From assembly GCF_002095485.1 (NCBI RefSeq), contig NZ_MLFS01000052.1, forward strand, positions 1 to 34,357: a stretch of 34,357 nucleotides of DNA, given 5' to 3'. The stretch is from Pantoea wallisii. Lineage in GTDB: Bacteria > Pseudomonadota > Gammaproteobacteria > Enterobacterales > Enterobacteriaceae. Both the position numbers and the translations under genes were made by a program. The notes below the pieces were generated by a model. It saw only the letters and a list, made by a program, of their open reading frames with translations. It was not told the origin of the DNA and ran no database searches. Positions 11,542 to 20,847 of the stretch are shown here, in pieces; within the stretch, counting starts at the first letter, position 1; each line of letters opens with the position of its first letter.

Positions 11542-11823
11542 ATGATCGTAGAATTCGAGTCCCGCATTCTGGCCCTGATTGACGATATGGTCGAGCACGC
11601 CAGCGACGACGAGCTGTTTGCCAGCGGTTATCTGCGCGGCCACCTGACGCTGGCGGTAGCGGAAATTGAGCTGAGCGGTGAACATACGCCGGAAGCGCTG
11701 CAGATCCAGGTCGCCAACAGCCTGCAAAACGCGATTGCAGCGGGTGAGCTCTCACCGCGCGATCAGGCGCTGGTGGTAGGAATGTGGGATAACCTGTTCC
11801 AGCAGGCGCGTCAGACCGCCTGA
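11542..11823 (+). CDS. yfcL: YfcL family protein of unknown function
   Basis: A 93-residue acidic protein nearly identical in layout to E. coli YfcL (92 residues), including ESRILALID at the N-terminus, [18 protein letters not shown] and the C-terminal [10 protein letters not shown] block. No signal peptide, membrane segment or catalytic motif is visible, and the function is not known. AGAGAG precedes ATG 11542. It probably shares a transcript with epmC and ends at a hairpin terminator facing the converging mnmC. Confidence 0.9.
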   Translation: MIVEFESRILALIDDMVEHASDDELFASGYLRGHLTLAVAEIELSGEHTPEALQIQVANSLQNAIAAGELSPRDQALVVGMWDNLFQQARQTA

Positions 11824-11827
11824 CATC

Positions 11828-11851
11828 ACGGGGCGCTGCGCCCCGTCTCTT
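11828..11851 (+). terminator. Terminator after yfcL
   Basis: A perfect eight-pair stem, ACGGGGCG (11828-11835) with CGCCCCGT (11839-11846) around a three-base loop, is followed by a short TCTCTT tract. It lies five bases after the yfcL stop and touches the end of mnmC. Read from the mnmC side it lacks a T-run, so it mainly serves yfcL. Confidence 0.7.
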
Positions 11852-13862
11852 AACGTCCCGCCTTTTTGCCCTTCAGCAGTTTGCGTACCCAGTAACGATT
11901 AGGGTGCATCGCCGCTAATGTGGCGGCATCCAGCGGCTGCGGTTCGCCACTCATCTGCGCTGCCAGCACCTCGGCGGCCAGGGGCGCGCTGCACAGCCCG
12001 CGTGAACCCAATGCACCGAGTACAAACAAGCCCCGATGCACCGGCGCAGCGGCAGGCGTTTCGCCGCGCGCGCGCTGTTGCGCCAGGTCCGCGTATTGCG
12101 CCAGCGTCGCCTCGTAGTCCGGCACGCTGCCGCTCATGGGCAGGTGATCGCGTGTGGCACAGCGCACACCGATGCGTGCCTCGTTCTCGCTCACATCCAC
12201 CTGCTGCGGCCACTCCGCCTGCGGCAGGCAGTCGATCAGCCGCTGGCGGTTCTCCTGCTGATCGTCACTGCGGAAAGCGGTGGCGGTCTCGCCACGATGA
12301 TAGCTGGCGCCGATACAGTGGGTGGCAAAATCCGGGCTGACCGGCGTCAGGTAGCCGTCATAACAGAGCACGGTCCGGAGCTGGCCGAGCGTCGGGCCGG
12401 TCGGCACATGGCTGACCTGGCCTGCCACCGCGTACACCGGCAAGTCGCGACTCTGTTCCACATCCAGCAGCGCATGGCCGTTTGCCAGCACCACCTGCGC
12501 GTGCTCTGCGCACGGTTGCCCGGCAAAGTGCAGCGTCCAGCTCGCCTCCTGCCTGACCAGCTGCGTCACGCGGTGCAGCCAGTGTATGCGCAACCCCAGC
12601 GTTTGCGCATACTCCAGCACATTACTGGTGAGCTGCGAAGGCGAAAGCCAGCCGCCCTGCGGATAGAAGATGCCACCCACGCCCAGCGGCACGCCTGCCA
12701 GCTGCTCAGCCTGCTGCGGATCCACACCCCGGGCAAGGGTGTGCGGTAGCGCCATCGTCAGCATTTGCGCAATTTTTTCGGCGCTTTTCGTATCCCAGCC
12801 CAGCTGCAGCACGCCGCTCCACTGGTGCTCAAACAGCACCGGCAGGCGATCGTAAAGGCGCCGGGCAAAGCTGAACGCCGCCGGGAAGAAGGTGGAGAGC
12901 GCCGGGTCGTGCTGATTGAGCAACGGATAGAGCGCGCCCTGCCGATTGCCGGAAGCGCCCAGCGCCGGCGCATCATCGGCGCAATAGAGCGTGACGCTCC
13001 AGCCGCGCCGCAGCAGCGCCAGCGCCAGCATCGCGCTCGCCACGCCGCCGCCAATCAGTGCCACCTGCTGACTGCTGGCCTGAGGACGTGCATACCACGG
13101 CTGCGTATGCGGCGCCGCTACCGGCTGCGCCAGCACCCCGGTAAGCATTTCACGCTTATGGCCAAAGCCTTTGCGTTTCGCCACCGTGAAGCCGGCCTCC
13201 TGCAGGCCGCGACGCACAAATCCAGCCGAGGTAAAGGTGGCGAAGGTGCCGCCGGGACGCGCCAGGCGTGCCATGGCTGCGAACAGCGCCGGCGTCCACA
13301 TCTCCGGGTTTTTTGCCGGGGCAAACCCATCCAGAAACCAGGCATCTACCTGCGCGTGCAGGCTGTCATCAAAGGTATGAATAAGTGCGTTAATATCGCC
13401 AAGCCACAGATCAAGCGTGACTTTACCGTCGTTAAACAGCACGCGCTGACACCCTGGCAGCGCCTCCGGCCACTGCTGCTGTAGCTGGGCTGCCCAGGGT
13501 GCCAGCTCAGGCCAGTGCGCATGGGCGGCCACCAGATCGGCCCGGGTCAAAGGAAATTTCTCACAGCTGATAAAGTGCAGGCGCTGCAGCAGGGCAGTGG
13601 GATGATCGGCACAGAAGCGATCAAACGCCTGCCACAGCGTCAGGAAGTTGAGGCCGGTACCAAAACCGCTCTCGGCAACAATAAACAGATCGCGAGTATG
13701 TTCGTTGAAACGGGCCGGAATCTGGTTACCGTGGAGGAACACATAGCGCGTCTCCTCCAGACCGTTGTCGTTGGAGAAATAGACGTCGTCGAAGGCTCGG
13801 GAAACAGGTGTACCCTGATCGTTCCAGTCTAATTGTGCGTGTTCAACCGGGGATAACTTCAC
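11850..13862 (-). CDS. mnmC: Bifunctional tRNA mnm5s2U34 biosynthesis protein MnmC
   Basis: MnmC performs the last two steps of mnm5s2U synthesis at the tRNA wobble uridine. A FAD-dependent oxidase domain removes the carboxymethyl group from cmnm5s2U, and a SAM-dependent methyltransferase then methylates nm5s2U. The N-terminal methyltransferase domain (about 1-245) contains [11 protein letters not shown] and [17 protein letters not shown]. The C-terminal oxidase (about 268-670) opens with the dinucleotide-binding motif [17 protein letters not shown]. The product has 670 residues (E. coli 668). GTG at 13862 is the right start because the N-terminus aligns residue for residue with E. coli up to GTPVSR. 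It diverges from fabB. Confidence 0.96.
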   Translation of the reverse strand: MKLSPVEHAQLDWNDQGTPVSRAFDDVYFSNDNGLEETRYVFLHGNQIPARFNEHTRDLFIVAESGFGTGLNFLTLWQAFDRFCADHPTALLQRLHFISCEKFPLTRADLVAAHAHWPELAPWAAQLQQQWPEALPGCQRVLFNDGKVTLDLWLGDINALIHTFDDSLHAQVDAWFLDGFAPAKNPEMWTPALFAAMARLARPGGTFATFTSAGFVRRGLQEAGFTVAKRKGFGHKREMLTGVLAQPVAAPHTQPWYARPQASSQQVALIGGGVASAMLALALLRRGWSVTLYCADDAPALGASGNRQGALYPLLNQHDPALSTFFPAAFSFARRLYDRLPVLFEHQWSGVLQLGWDTKSAEKIAQMLTMALPHTLARGVDPQQAEQLAGVPLGVGGIFYPQGGWLSPSQLTSNVLEYAQTLGLRIHWLHRVTQLVRQEASWTLHFAGQPCAEHAQVVLANGHALLDVEQSRDLPVYAVAGQVSHVPTGPTLGQLRTVLCYDGYLTPVSPDFATHCIGASYHRGETATAFRSDDQQENRQRLIDCLPQAEWPQQVDVSENEARIGVRCATRDHLPMSGSVPDYEATLAQYADLAQQRARGETPAAAPVHRGLFVLGALGSRGLCSAPLAAEVLAAQMSGEPQPLDAATLAAMHPNRYWVRKLLKGKKAGR

Positions 13863-13938
13863 GGGAAAGGCTCATTTTTCAGGCAGTGGCGCGATTTTAG
13901 CGAGTGCCGTCACATGACGCAAATTTACAAAGGGAAAT

Positions 13939-13979
13939 GGCTGATCGGACTTGTTCGGCTTACAACTGTACGCTAGAGT
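13939..13979 (+). promoter_or_regulatory. fabB promoter with FadR- and FabR-type operators
   Basis: TTGTTC (13951-13956) and TAGAGT (13974-13979), spaced by 17 bases, form the promoter. A FadR-like site, with CTGATCGGACTTGTT inside 13939-13955, overlaps the -35 from upstream, where FadR is known to activate fabB. The imperfect palindrome GGCTTACA-AC-TGTACGCT (13957-13974) fills the spacer and matches the FabR repressor operator form AGCGTACA-N2-TGTACGCT. The layout repeats the one known at E. coli fabA and fabB. Confidence 0.8.
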
Positions 13980-14017
13980 GCACGTCAATCCAAAAGATGT
14001 GGAATGAGGACTATTGA

Positions 14018-15238
14018 ATGAAACGTGCAGTGATTACTGGCCTGGGTATCGTTTCCAGCATTGGTAATAACCAGCAAGAAGTGCTGGCTTCTCTGCGTGA
14101 AGGCCGTTCCGGCATTACTTTCTCTGAAGAGATGAAAGAAGCGGGTATGCGCAGTCATGTATGGGGCAACGTCAAACTGGATACCAACGGGCTCATCGAT
14201 CGCAAAATCGTGCGTTTCATGAGTGATGCCTCTATCTATGCTTATCTGTCGATGGCCGAAGCGATCAAAGATTCTGGCCTGACGGACGAGCAGTATCAGA
14301 GCAACCCGCGCGTTGGCCTGATTGCCGGTTCCGGCGGTGGCTCTCCACGTTATCAGGTGTTTGGTGCAGACGCCATGCGCGGTCCTCGCGGCCTGAAAGG
14401 CGTGGGCCCTTACGTTGTGACCAAAGCGATGGCGTCCGGCGTATCTGCCTGCCTGGCCACGCCGTTCAAAATCCACGGCGTAAACTACTCCATCAGCTCC
14501 GCCTGTGCGACCTCAGCACACTGCATCGGTAACGCGGTTGAGCAGATTCAGCTGGGCAAACAGGATGTGGTATTTGCCGGCGGCGGCGAAGAGCTGAGCT
14601 GGGAGATGGCCTGCGAGTTTGATGCCATGGGCGCGCTCTCTACCAAATATAACGAGTCACCGGAAAAAGCTTCACGTACCTATGATGCCAACCGTGATGG
14701 TTTCGTTATCGCTGGCGGCGGCGGTATGGTGGTGGTGGAAGAGCTGGAGCATGCGCTGGCGCGTGGTGCACACATCTACGCTGAAATCGTCGGCTACGGC
14801 GCGACCTCGGACGGTGCTGACATGGTTGCGCCATCCGGTGAAGGTGCCGTGCGCTGCATGAAGATGGCGATGCAGGGCGTGGATACCCCTATCGACTACC
14901 TGAACACTCACGGTACCTCAACGCCAGTAGGCGATGTGAAAGAGCTGGGTGCGATTCGCGAAGTGTTCGGTGATAACACGCCGTACATCTCTGCGACCAA
15001 AGCCATGACCGGCCACTCACTGGGTGCGGCGGGCGTGCAGGAAGCGATCTACTCGCTGCTGATGCTGGAGCACAGCTTCATCGCGCCAAGCATCAACGTG
15101 GAAGAGCTGGATGAAGCCGGTAAAGGCATGAACATCGTGACGCAGCCGACTGAAAAAGCGCTGACTACCGTGATGTCCAACAGCTTCGGTTTCGGTGGCA
15201 CCAACGCCACGCTGACGATGCGTAAATACCAGGCATAA
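14018..15238 (+). CDS. fabB: 3-oxoacyl-[ACP] synthase I FabB
   Basis: FabB condenses acyl-ACP with malonyl-ACP in fatty acid elongation and is required for the unsaturated branch because it elongates cis-3-decenoyl-ACP. The 406-residue product has the E. coli length and the full catalytic triad at E. coli numbering: Cys163 in SSACATS, His298 in NTHGTSTP and His333 in [12 protein letters not shown] at 14018 follows a GAGGA. It is monocistronic, with the FadR/FabR promoter upstream and a strong terminator downstream. Confidence 0.98.
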   Translation: MKRAVITGLGIVSSIGNNQQEVLASLREGRSGITFSEEMKEAGMRSHVWGNVKLDTNGLIDRKIVRFMSDASIYAYLSMAEAIKDSGLTDEQYQSNPRVGLIAGSGGGSPRYQVFGADAMRGPRGLKGVGPYVVTKAMASGVSACLATPFKIHGVNYSISSACATSAHCIGNAVEQIQLGKQDVVFAGGGEELSWEMACEFDAMGALSTKYNESPEKASRTYDANRDGFVIAGGGGMVVVEELEHALARGAHIYAEIVGYGATSDGADMVAPSGEGAVRCMKMAMQGVDTPIDYLNTHGTSTPVGDVKELGAIREVFGDNTPYISATKAMTGHSLGAAGVQEAIYSLLMLEHSFIAPSINVEELDEAGKGMNIVTQPTEKALTTVMSNSFGFGGTNATLTMRKYQA

Positions 15239-15257
15239 CGTCTTGCTATCAGGTAGT

Positions 15258-15290
15258 ACAGGGGCCGGTTAATCCGGCCCCTGTTGTTTT
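15258..15290 (+). terminator. Rho-independent terminator after fabB
   Basis: An eleven-pair GC-rich stem (ACAGGGGCCGG, 15258-15268, with CCGGCCCCTGT, 15274-15284) and a five-base loop are followed by TGTTTT. It lies 20 bases after the fabB stop. Confidence 0.9.
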
Positions 15291-15458
15291 GACATTCTCC
15301 CCATAGCCCGCCTACACTCTCTTCCCATCGCCCGACGAAACAAATACACCATTTCCACCTTATGTGAACTAATTAACCCGTTACGGCGCTGACGCCGGCA
15401 ACGTGCACTGGCTGTCTATCTGCCGGGCAAAACCACGGAACAAGGAGAGACCTCAGCT

Positions 15459-16636
15459 ATGGCCGCCACTTCCTCTGACGCGTCACCAACGCTACCGTTA
15501 GCCTGTGCCGCCTTCGCGGTTTTTCTGACTTACCTCACTGCCGGCCTGGCGCTACCGGTGATCCCGCTGTACGTGCATCAGGAACTTGGCATGAACAATG
15601 TGATGGTGGGTGCGGCGGTGGGCATCCAGTTCTTTGCCACGTTGTTAACGCGCAGCTTTGCCGGACGCCGCGCCGATCGGCACGGGGCTAAACTCACCAC
15701 CCGGCACGGCATGATGGCTATTGCGCTGGTGGGCGTGGCGTATCTGGCTGCCGCGCTGCTGCCGGTGCCGCCGGTAGCGAAGTTCGCCTTGCTGGCGCTG
15801 GGCCGGCTACTGCTGGGTTTTGGCGAGAGCCTGCTGCTGACCGGCAATCTTACCTGGGGCATGGGGTTAGTCGGGCCGAAGCGATCCGGGCTGGTGATGT
15901 CGTGGAACGGCATGGCGATCTATGGATCGCTGGCGGCTGGCGCGCCGCTGGGTTTGCTGCTGCATCAGCAGGGCGGTTTCGCGCTGCTGAGCGCAGTCGC
16001 CGTGCTTCTGCCGCTGCTGGCGCTGGCGCTCAATGGCTGGATCACCGCCACGCCCGTCTCCGGCGGCGAACGTCCGCCTTTATTGAGCGTGGTGAAAACC
16101 ATTTTTCAGCCGGGAGTAGCGCTGGCGCTGCAGGGCGTCGGCTTTGCGGTGATCGGTACCTTTACGTCGCTCTATTTCACGGCGGAGAAGTGGGGCAACG
16201 CCGGTTTTGCCCTGAGCGCCTTCGGCATAGCCTTTGTGATGGTGCGGCTGCTCTTCGGCGGTCTGCCGGATCGGCATGGCGGTATTACCGTGGCGCTGGT
16301 CTCACTGCTGGTGGAGGCGGCAGGGCTGCTGCTGCTGGCCTTTGCCCCCTCTGGCGGTACAGCGTTGGTGGGCGCAGCCCTGACCGGCTGCGGCTGTTCC
16401 CTGATCTTCCGGCGCTGGGGGTAGAGGTGATTAAGCGCGTCTCACCGCAGGTGCGCGGCACCGCGCTGGGCGGCTTCTCGGCGTTTCAGGATATCGCGTA
16501 CGGTGCCAGCGGGCCGCTCACCGGCTTGCTGGCGACCGCGCTGGGTTATGGCTCAGTGTATATCGCGGCGGCCTGCTGCGCCGCGTTCGGCATTATCGTT
16601 ACCTGGACGTTTGCGCGCAGCGCGACAGCAGCCTGA
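15459..16636 (+). pseudogene. yfcJ: MFS transporter YfcJ, interrupted by a one-base frameshift
   Basis: This is a major facilitator superfamily permease of the YfcJ group (UPF0226, uncharacterised arabinose-exporter-like family). The first frame encodes 321 residues with about ten membrane segments and then runs into a stop after CSLIF at 16409-16411. The conserved continuation ([18 protein letters not shown], then the last two helices) follows at once in the next frame and ends at 16636. Restoring one C in TTCCGG gives 392 residues, exactly the E. coli YfcJ length. As written, the product loses its last membrane helices. It may be a true decaying gene or a sequencing error. It follows the fabB terminator; the sequence does not show the substrate. 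Confidence 0.88.
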
Positions 16637-16637
16637 A

Positions 16638-17668
16638 CTACACCAGCAGCCAGAGTAAAAAGAAGAACAGCGCCAGGCCGAGCACCAGCGTCAGGGCCGG
16701 TCGCTGTGCCAGCGGACGGGGCAGGATGTCGATAAACGGCGACCAGATGGGCTGCGGGCGCAGCGCGCTGTCGGCCAGCGGCGTTTCGTGATTACGCTCG
16801 ACGCGCCGGCTAAACAGCAGATTCAGCAGATCCTGGCTCTGTGCCGGCGTAAGCGTGGTATGTGGCGTCGCCTGGAAGCGCTGCTGGCTGTAATCCTCCA
16901 GCAGGCGCTGCTCATCGTGCGTCAGCGGCTGCTTCAGCGAGCTCTCCAGCAACTGTAACGTTGGCGCGCTGTGCTGGCTCAGCGTCTGGCGCACCTGTAA
17001 ATATTGCGTCAGCAGCGGGAAGTGGCGCGAAGGAACGGGATCGCCGCTCTTGAGATTCACCAGCTTCAGCGCATCGGCCAGCACTTTCACCGGTGATTCA
17101 CCGGTCGCGGCGGCGAGGCGCGTCACCTGCTGATTCAGCGTCTGCTGTTCGGCGGGTAGCAGGGTGCGATCGGTGGTGCGCGTCTGCTGCGGCTGCGGAA
17201 TCGCCATCTGACCGTTCTGCAGCATGGTCAGTACCTGACGCAGCTGATCCTGCGAAAGCGCACTCAGCACCGTCTGATTGAACTGCTGGCGGATAAAATC
17301 GCTCACGGCCTGCCGGTTATTACCCTGTGGCAGTTTCTCCAGCAGCTGCTGTAACAGCTGGCGCGTGGCGTGGCTGTTCTGCACCTGAGTCAGGCGACTG
17401 CTGAGATGCTGTTCCGCCGCCGGGAAGTGACGCGACTGCAGCTCAGCATCATTTTTCACCCCCGCTTCATGGCGCACGCCTGCCCACAGTTCGGGGGCTT
17501 TCAGCGTGCTGAGTGACATAATGCGCACAATGAGGCGCTCCAGCGTGGTGCGCTGGGCAGGGGAGAGCGGCTGCTCGCCCGCCGGGCCACCAGGCGCGTG
17601 GAGTCAGAAGCGTGGGTAAGAGGTGAACGATCGCCCGCAGGCACACCGGGACCGCTAAGAGGTTGCAT
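16638..17668 (-). pseudogene. flk: Flagellar regulator Flk, frameshifted near its N-terminus
   Basis: The main open part (16638-17528, 296 residues) matches Flk, an inner-membrane-anchored cytoplasmic protein that, in Salmonella, prevents premature switching of the flagellar export substrate. It includes ELWAGVRH, SRHFPAAE, GNNRQAV and a single C-terminal membrane anchor (ALTLVLGLALFFFLLWLLV). A better start is ATG at 17668, seven bases after AAGGA, opening MQPLSGPG. That frame is displaced by one base from the main frame. One missing base near 17585-17603, for example at GG 17600-17601, would join them into 343 residues (E. coli 331). It converges on yfcJ, as in E. coli. Confidence 0.85.
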
Positions 17669-17730
17669 GGCGGAATCCTTGAAAACGAGTCAGATCCGGG
17701 TGCGCCGGAAAAAAGATGGCATATGATAGC

Positions 17731-17757
17731 AAAAGCCCCCGGGAAATCCACGGGGGC
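17731..17757 (-). terminator. Terminator of the tctCBA operon
   Basis: On the minus strand a seven-pair stem (GCCCCCG with CGGGGGC, arms at 17757-17751 and 17741-17735) is followed by TTTT (17734-17731). It lies about 29 bases after the tctA stop. Confidence 0.8.
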
Positions 17758-17785
17758 GATGAGGAGAAACGCAATAAGAGGGGAT

Positions 17786-19294
17786 CTACTCTGCGGCGGC
17801 CAGTTTCATGCGCTTGCGGCGCCAGCGTTTCCACAGCGGCGGCACCAGCAGTACGGCTATCGCCAGCACCAGCAGCACTTTACAGATCAGGCTCTCCCAC
17901 AAAATCGGCAGATTACCGTTACTGATCGACAGCGCGCGGCGCAGGTTCTGCTCCAGCATTTCGCCCAGCACAAAACCAAGGATCAGCGGTGACATCGGAA
18001 AATCCATCTTACGCAGGATATAACCAAAAATCCCCAGCCCGACCATCAGCAGCAGGTCGAAGGTGGTGCTGTGTACCGCGTAAACGCCCACCGCAGAGAT
18101 CGCGGCAATGGCCGGTACCAGGAACCACAGCGGAATGGTCAGCATACGCGCGAAGATATTGATCATCGGAATGTTCATGATCAGCAGCATCACGTTGCCT
18201 ATCAGCAGCGCCGCGATCAGGCCCCAGACAATATCCGGCTGTTCGGTAAACATCGCCGGGCCAGGCGTGATGTTGTAGAGCGTCAGCGCGCCGACCATCA
18301 CGGCAGTGGTGCCGGAGCCGGGAATGCCGAGCGTCAGCATCGGGATAAACGATCCGCAGGCCGAGGCGTTGTTCGCCGCTTCGGGCGCCGCAACGCCGCG
18401 AATATCGCCTTTACCAAACTGATCGCTGCCGCTGATCTTCTTCTCGCTCATGTAAGCGATGGCGCTGGCAATGGTGGCGCCCGCACCGGGCAGTACGCCC
18501 ACAAAGAAGCCAATAAACGATGCACGCAGGGTGGCGCCGGTCGCCTGCGCCGCCTCTTTCATGTTGAACATCATGCGACCGCTGGCGCGTACCATTTTCT
18601 GCCCGCTGCTGGTGGACTCCAGCATCAGCAGAATTTCGCTCACCGAGAACAGGCCAATCACCACCACCACGAACTGAATGCCGTCCGACAGATGCACGCT
18701 ATCAAAGGTAAAGCGGTAGACGCCGGTATTGGCATCCACGCCTACCGTGGCCATGCCTAAGCCAATCAGCGCGGCGAGGAAGGATTTCAGCGGGTTGTGG
18801 CTCATCATGCTGCCAAGACAGGCGATCGCAAACACCATCAGCGCAAAGTATTCGGCCGGACCAAACGCCAGCGACCAGTTGGCAAGAATGGGCGCAAACA
18901 GAATGATGCCAATAATCGCGATCGTCGAGCCAATAAATGAGCTGACGGCGGAGATGGAGAGCGCCACGCCGGCTTTGCCCTGCTGCGCCATCGGATAGCC
19001 ATCCAGCGCGGTCATGATCGCCCCGGCATCGCCCGGTACGTTAAGCAGAATGGACGAAATACGCCCGCCATATTCACAGCCGATATAGACGGTAGCCAGC
19101 AGAATCAGTGCTGATTCCGCCGGCAGGTGCAGTGCAAAGGCCAGCGGCATCAGAATCGCTACGCCGTTGATCGGGCCGAGCCCCGGCAGCAGGCCGACAA
19201 TGGTGCCAATAAAGCAGCCAATCAGGGCAATCATCAGGTTTTCCGGCGTCATGGCGACGGCAAAACCCTGCATCAGAAAAGACCAGGTATCCAT
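17786..19294 (-). CDS. tctA: Tripartite tricarboxylate transporter large membrane subunit TctA
   Basis: TctA is the large inner-membrane subunit of the tripartite tricarboxylate transporter, which takes up citrate and related acids using an ion gradient together with TctB and the periplasmic binder TctC. The 502-residue product has about a dozen membrane segments and the family's two related motifs, [17 protein letters not shown] (near residue 35) and [12 protein letters not shown] (near residue 263). The C-terminal tail is basic (KRWRRKRMK). AGGAG lies six bases before the ATG. It is the third gene of a leftward tctC-tctB-tctA operon, 12 bases after tctB, and ends at a good terminator. Confidence 0.95.
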   Translation of the reverse strand: MDTWSFLMQGFAVAMTPENLMIALIGCFIGTIVGLLPGLGPINGVAILMPLAFALHLPAESALILLATVYIGCEYGGRISSILLNVPGDAGAIMTALDGYPMAQQGKAGVALSISAVSSFIGSTIAIIGIILFAPILANWSLAFGPAEYFALMVFAIACLGSMMSHNPLKSFLAALIGLGMATVGVDANTGVYRFTFDSVHLSDGIQFVVVVIGLFSVSEILLMLESTSSGQKMVRASGRMMFNMKEAAQATGATLRASFIGFFVGVLPGAGATIASAIAYMSEKKISGSDQFGKGDIRGVAAPEAANNASACGSFIPMLTLGIPGSGTTAVMVGALTLYNITPGPAMFTEQPDIVWGLIAALLIGNVMLLIMNIPMINIFARMLTIPLWFLVPAIAAISAVGVYAVHSTTFDLLLMVGLGIFGYILRKMDFPMSPLILGFVLGEMLEQNLRRALSISNGNLPILWESLICKVLLVLAIAVLLVPPLWKRWRRKRMKLAAAE

Positions 19295-19306
19295 GAGTGA
19301 CTCCTG

Positions 19307-19738
19307 TTAGCTCAACCAGCTGCCGACCGGCAACGTAACGTCCAGCAAGCGATCGAACGCGTAAAACAGCGAAATGCCCATCACGGCGCCAGAGAGCGCC
19401 GCTGCCCACCAGCGCGCGCCAAACAGCAGGCCAATACCGAAGGTGAGCAGCGTGGTGCAGATGGCAAAGCCCAGCCTCTCAAACAGCCAGCCGTATACCA
19501 GCAGCATGAGGCACATGGTCAGCAATTTTTTCAGCGTGGCGGCAACAGGCCACTGGATGGTGTCGGGCTTGCGCAGCAGCATCATGACGGCGCAGATCGC
19601 CATCAGGCCGAGCAGCAGCATCGGGAAGGGGCGCGGGCCCACCGGCTCGTAGCTGTATTCGCTCTGAATCTGCCAGGCGATAAATAACCCGGCGATACAC
19701 AGCACCAGCCAGATACCGGCAAAAATACGATCGCTCAT
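19307..19738 (-). CDS. tctB: Tripartite tricarboxylate transporter small membrane subunit TctB
   Basis: TctB is the small, poorly conserved membrane subunit that completes the transporter with TctA. The 143-residue protein has four hydrophobic segments (about 5-23, 36-55, 75-100 and 105-130) and the family-typical GPRPFPMLL stretch after the first. A strong GGAGG lies five bases before ATG 19738. Gaps of 11 and 12 bases to tctC and tctA show that the three genes are one transcription unit. Identification rests partly on position, since the family diverges quickly. Confidence 0.92.
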   Translation of the reverse strand: MSDRIFAGIWLVLCIAGLFIAWQIQSEYSYEPVGPRPFPMLLLGLMAICAVMMLLRKPDTIQWPVAATLKKLLTMCLMLLVYGWLFERLGFAICTTLLTFGIGLLFGARWWAAALSGAVMGISLFYAFDRLLDVTLPVGSWLS

Positions 19739-19749
19739 CGGTGCCTCCG

Positions 19750-20727
19750 CTACTTCGCCAGTCCGAATGATTTCGCCTGCTCACGGTAGTCGGCGACCTG
19801 TTTTTTCACATAGGCATCCAGCTCGCTACCGAACATATTGAATTCAAACAGGCCGCGCAGGTTACGCTGCTGCTCAAACTCTTTAGTGGCCACCAGCTTT
19901 TTAAAGGCCTCTTCCCACCACTGATAATCAGCGTCGCTGACTTTAGGGCCGAGATAGTAGCCACGGATAATGGGCCAGTTAACGTTAAAACCCTGCTCTT
20001 TGGCGGTCGGGATAGCGGCCAGCTCACCCGGCAGACGCTTGTCGCTCATTACCGCCAGCACGCGCATCTTACCGCTCTGCAGATGCGGCACCATCTCACT
20101 CATGTCGCCGGAGACCACCTGAATGTGATTGCCCAGCAGTGCCGTCACCGGCTCACCGCCGCCTTCAAACGCCACATAGCGCATCTTGCGCGGGTCAATG
20201 CCGGCTTCACGCGCCAGCAGCGCGGTTTTCATCCAGTCCTGGCTGCCAATCGACGCGCCAGCACCGACCACCACTTTGGTGGGATCTTTCTTCATAGCCT
20301 CCATCAGTTCGCCAAGGGTTTTCCACGGCGCATCAGCACGTACCGCGACCATGCCGTAGTCGGTGCCGATAGCGGCCAGCCAGCGCACATCATCTACCGA
20401 GTAGCGACCAAACTTGCCCTGCGACAGATTAAGCAGCGACCCGCCGGAGAAGGCCACCAGCGTGCCTGCTTCGGCGGGGCGCTGCGCAATGATGGCGTTA
20501 TAGGCCACGGCACCCACGCCACCCGGCATATAGGTGACGCGCATCGGTGAGGTGATCTGTCCGGTCTCCTGCAGTGAAACCTGGATCAGTTTACAGGTGA
20601 GATCGAACCCGCCGCCGGGTTTCGCCGGCGCAATGCATTCTGTGCGTTCTGGCGCAGCGGCGTGCGCGGCGGAGACCGATAAGGCCAGCAGGGTTGTGGC
20701 CAGGGCGGTGCGCATGGTTTTTTTCAT
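19750..20727 (-). CDS. tctC: Periplasmic tricarboxylate-binding protein TctC
   Basis: TctC is the soluble periplasmic receptor that delivers citrate, isocitrate or tricarballylate to TctAB; in Salmonella it is strongly induced by these acids. A signal peptide (residues 1 to about 22, ending SAAHA) precedes the mature chain. The family-typical IAPAKPGGGFDLTCK, YMPGGVGAVAYN and VGAGASIGSQDW blocks are present. ATG at 20727, preceded by GGAG at a six-base distance, gives 325 residues, equal to the Salmonella protein. An open frame from 20772 adds an unconserved leader. It diverges from tctD. Confidence 0.95.
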   Translation of the reverse strand: MKKTMRTALATTLLALSVSAAHAAAPERTECIAPAKPGGGFDLTCKLIQVSLQETGQITSPMRVTYMPGGVGAVAYNAIIAQRPAEAGTLVAFSGGSLLNLSQGKFGRYSVDDVRWLAAIGTDYGMVAVRADAPWKTLGELMEAMKKDPTKVVVGAGASIGSQDWMKTALLAREAGIDPRKMRYVAFEGGGEPVTALLGNHIQVVSGDMSEMVPHLQSGKMRVLAVMSDKRLPGELAAIPTAKEQGFNVNWPIIRGYYLGPKVSDADYQWWEEAFKKLVATKEFEQQRNLRGLFEFNMFGSELDAYVKKQVADYREQAKSFGLAK

Positions 20728-20777
20728 CTGTCGCTCCATTGATTCTTCCAGAGTGTGATTGCCACCGAACATTCGGC

Positions 20778-20819
20778 GTTGCTGAATTGTTAAAACAGCA
20801 ACCTTTCATTTACCTTTCA
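20778..20819. promoter_or_regulatory. Candidate TctD operator in the tctC-tctD divergent region
   Basis: ACCTTTCA occurs at 20801-20808 and again at 20812-20819, a direct repeat with an 11-base period, the spacing used by OmpR/PhoB-type response regulators such as TctD. Beside it, GTTGCTG (20778-20784) and CAGCAAC (20796-20802) form an inverted repeat with seven-base arms. The assignment to TctD is inference from regulator type and position. Confidence 0.45.
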
Positions 20820-20847
20820 GCCAACGGCAAAACTAACAGGATGTGAT

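Noticed and set aside
12036..12749. Long open frame opposite mnmC (237 codons)
   Set aside because: It lies wholly inside a clear mnmC on the other strand, has no recognisable domain and its composition reflects GC-rich codon bias.
16405..16415. Programmed ribosomal frameshift in yfcJ
   Set aside because: No slippery heptamer or downstream pseudoknot-like structure is evident, and orthologues are read in a single frame.
15902..16636. Apparent separate 244-codon gene overlapping yfcJ
   Set aside because: Only its last part is meaningful, as the shifted continuation of yfcJ. The earlier part is an out-of-frame reading of the transporter.
18071..18760. Long open frame opposite tctA (229 codons)
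   Set aside because: It is the antisense shadow of a well-conserved tctA; its histidine- and arginine-rich content is typical of such shadows.
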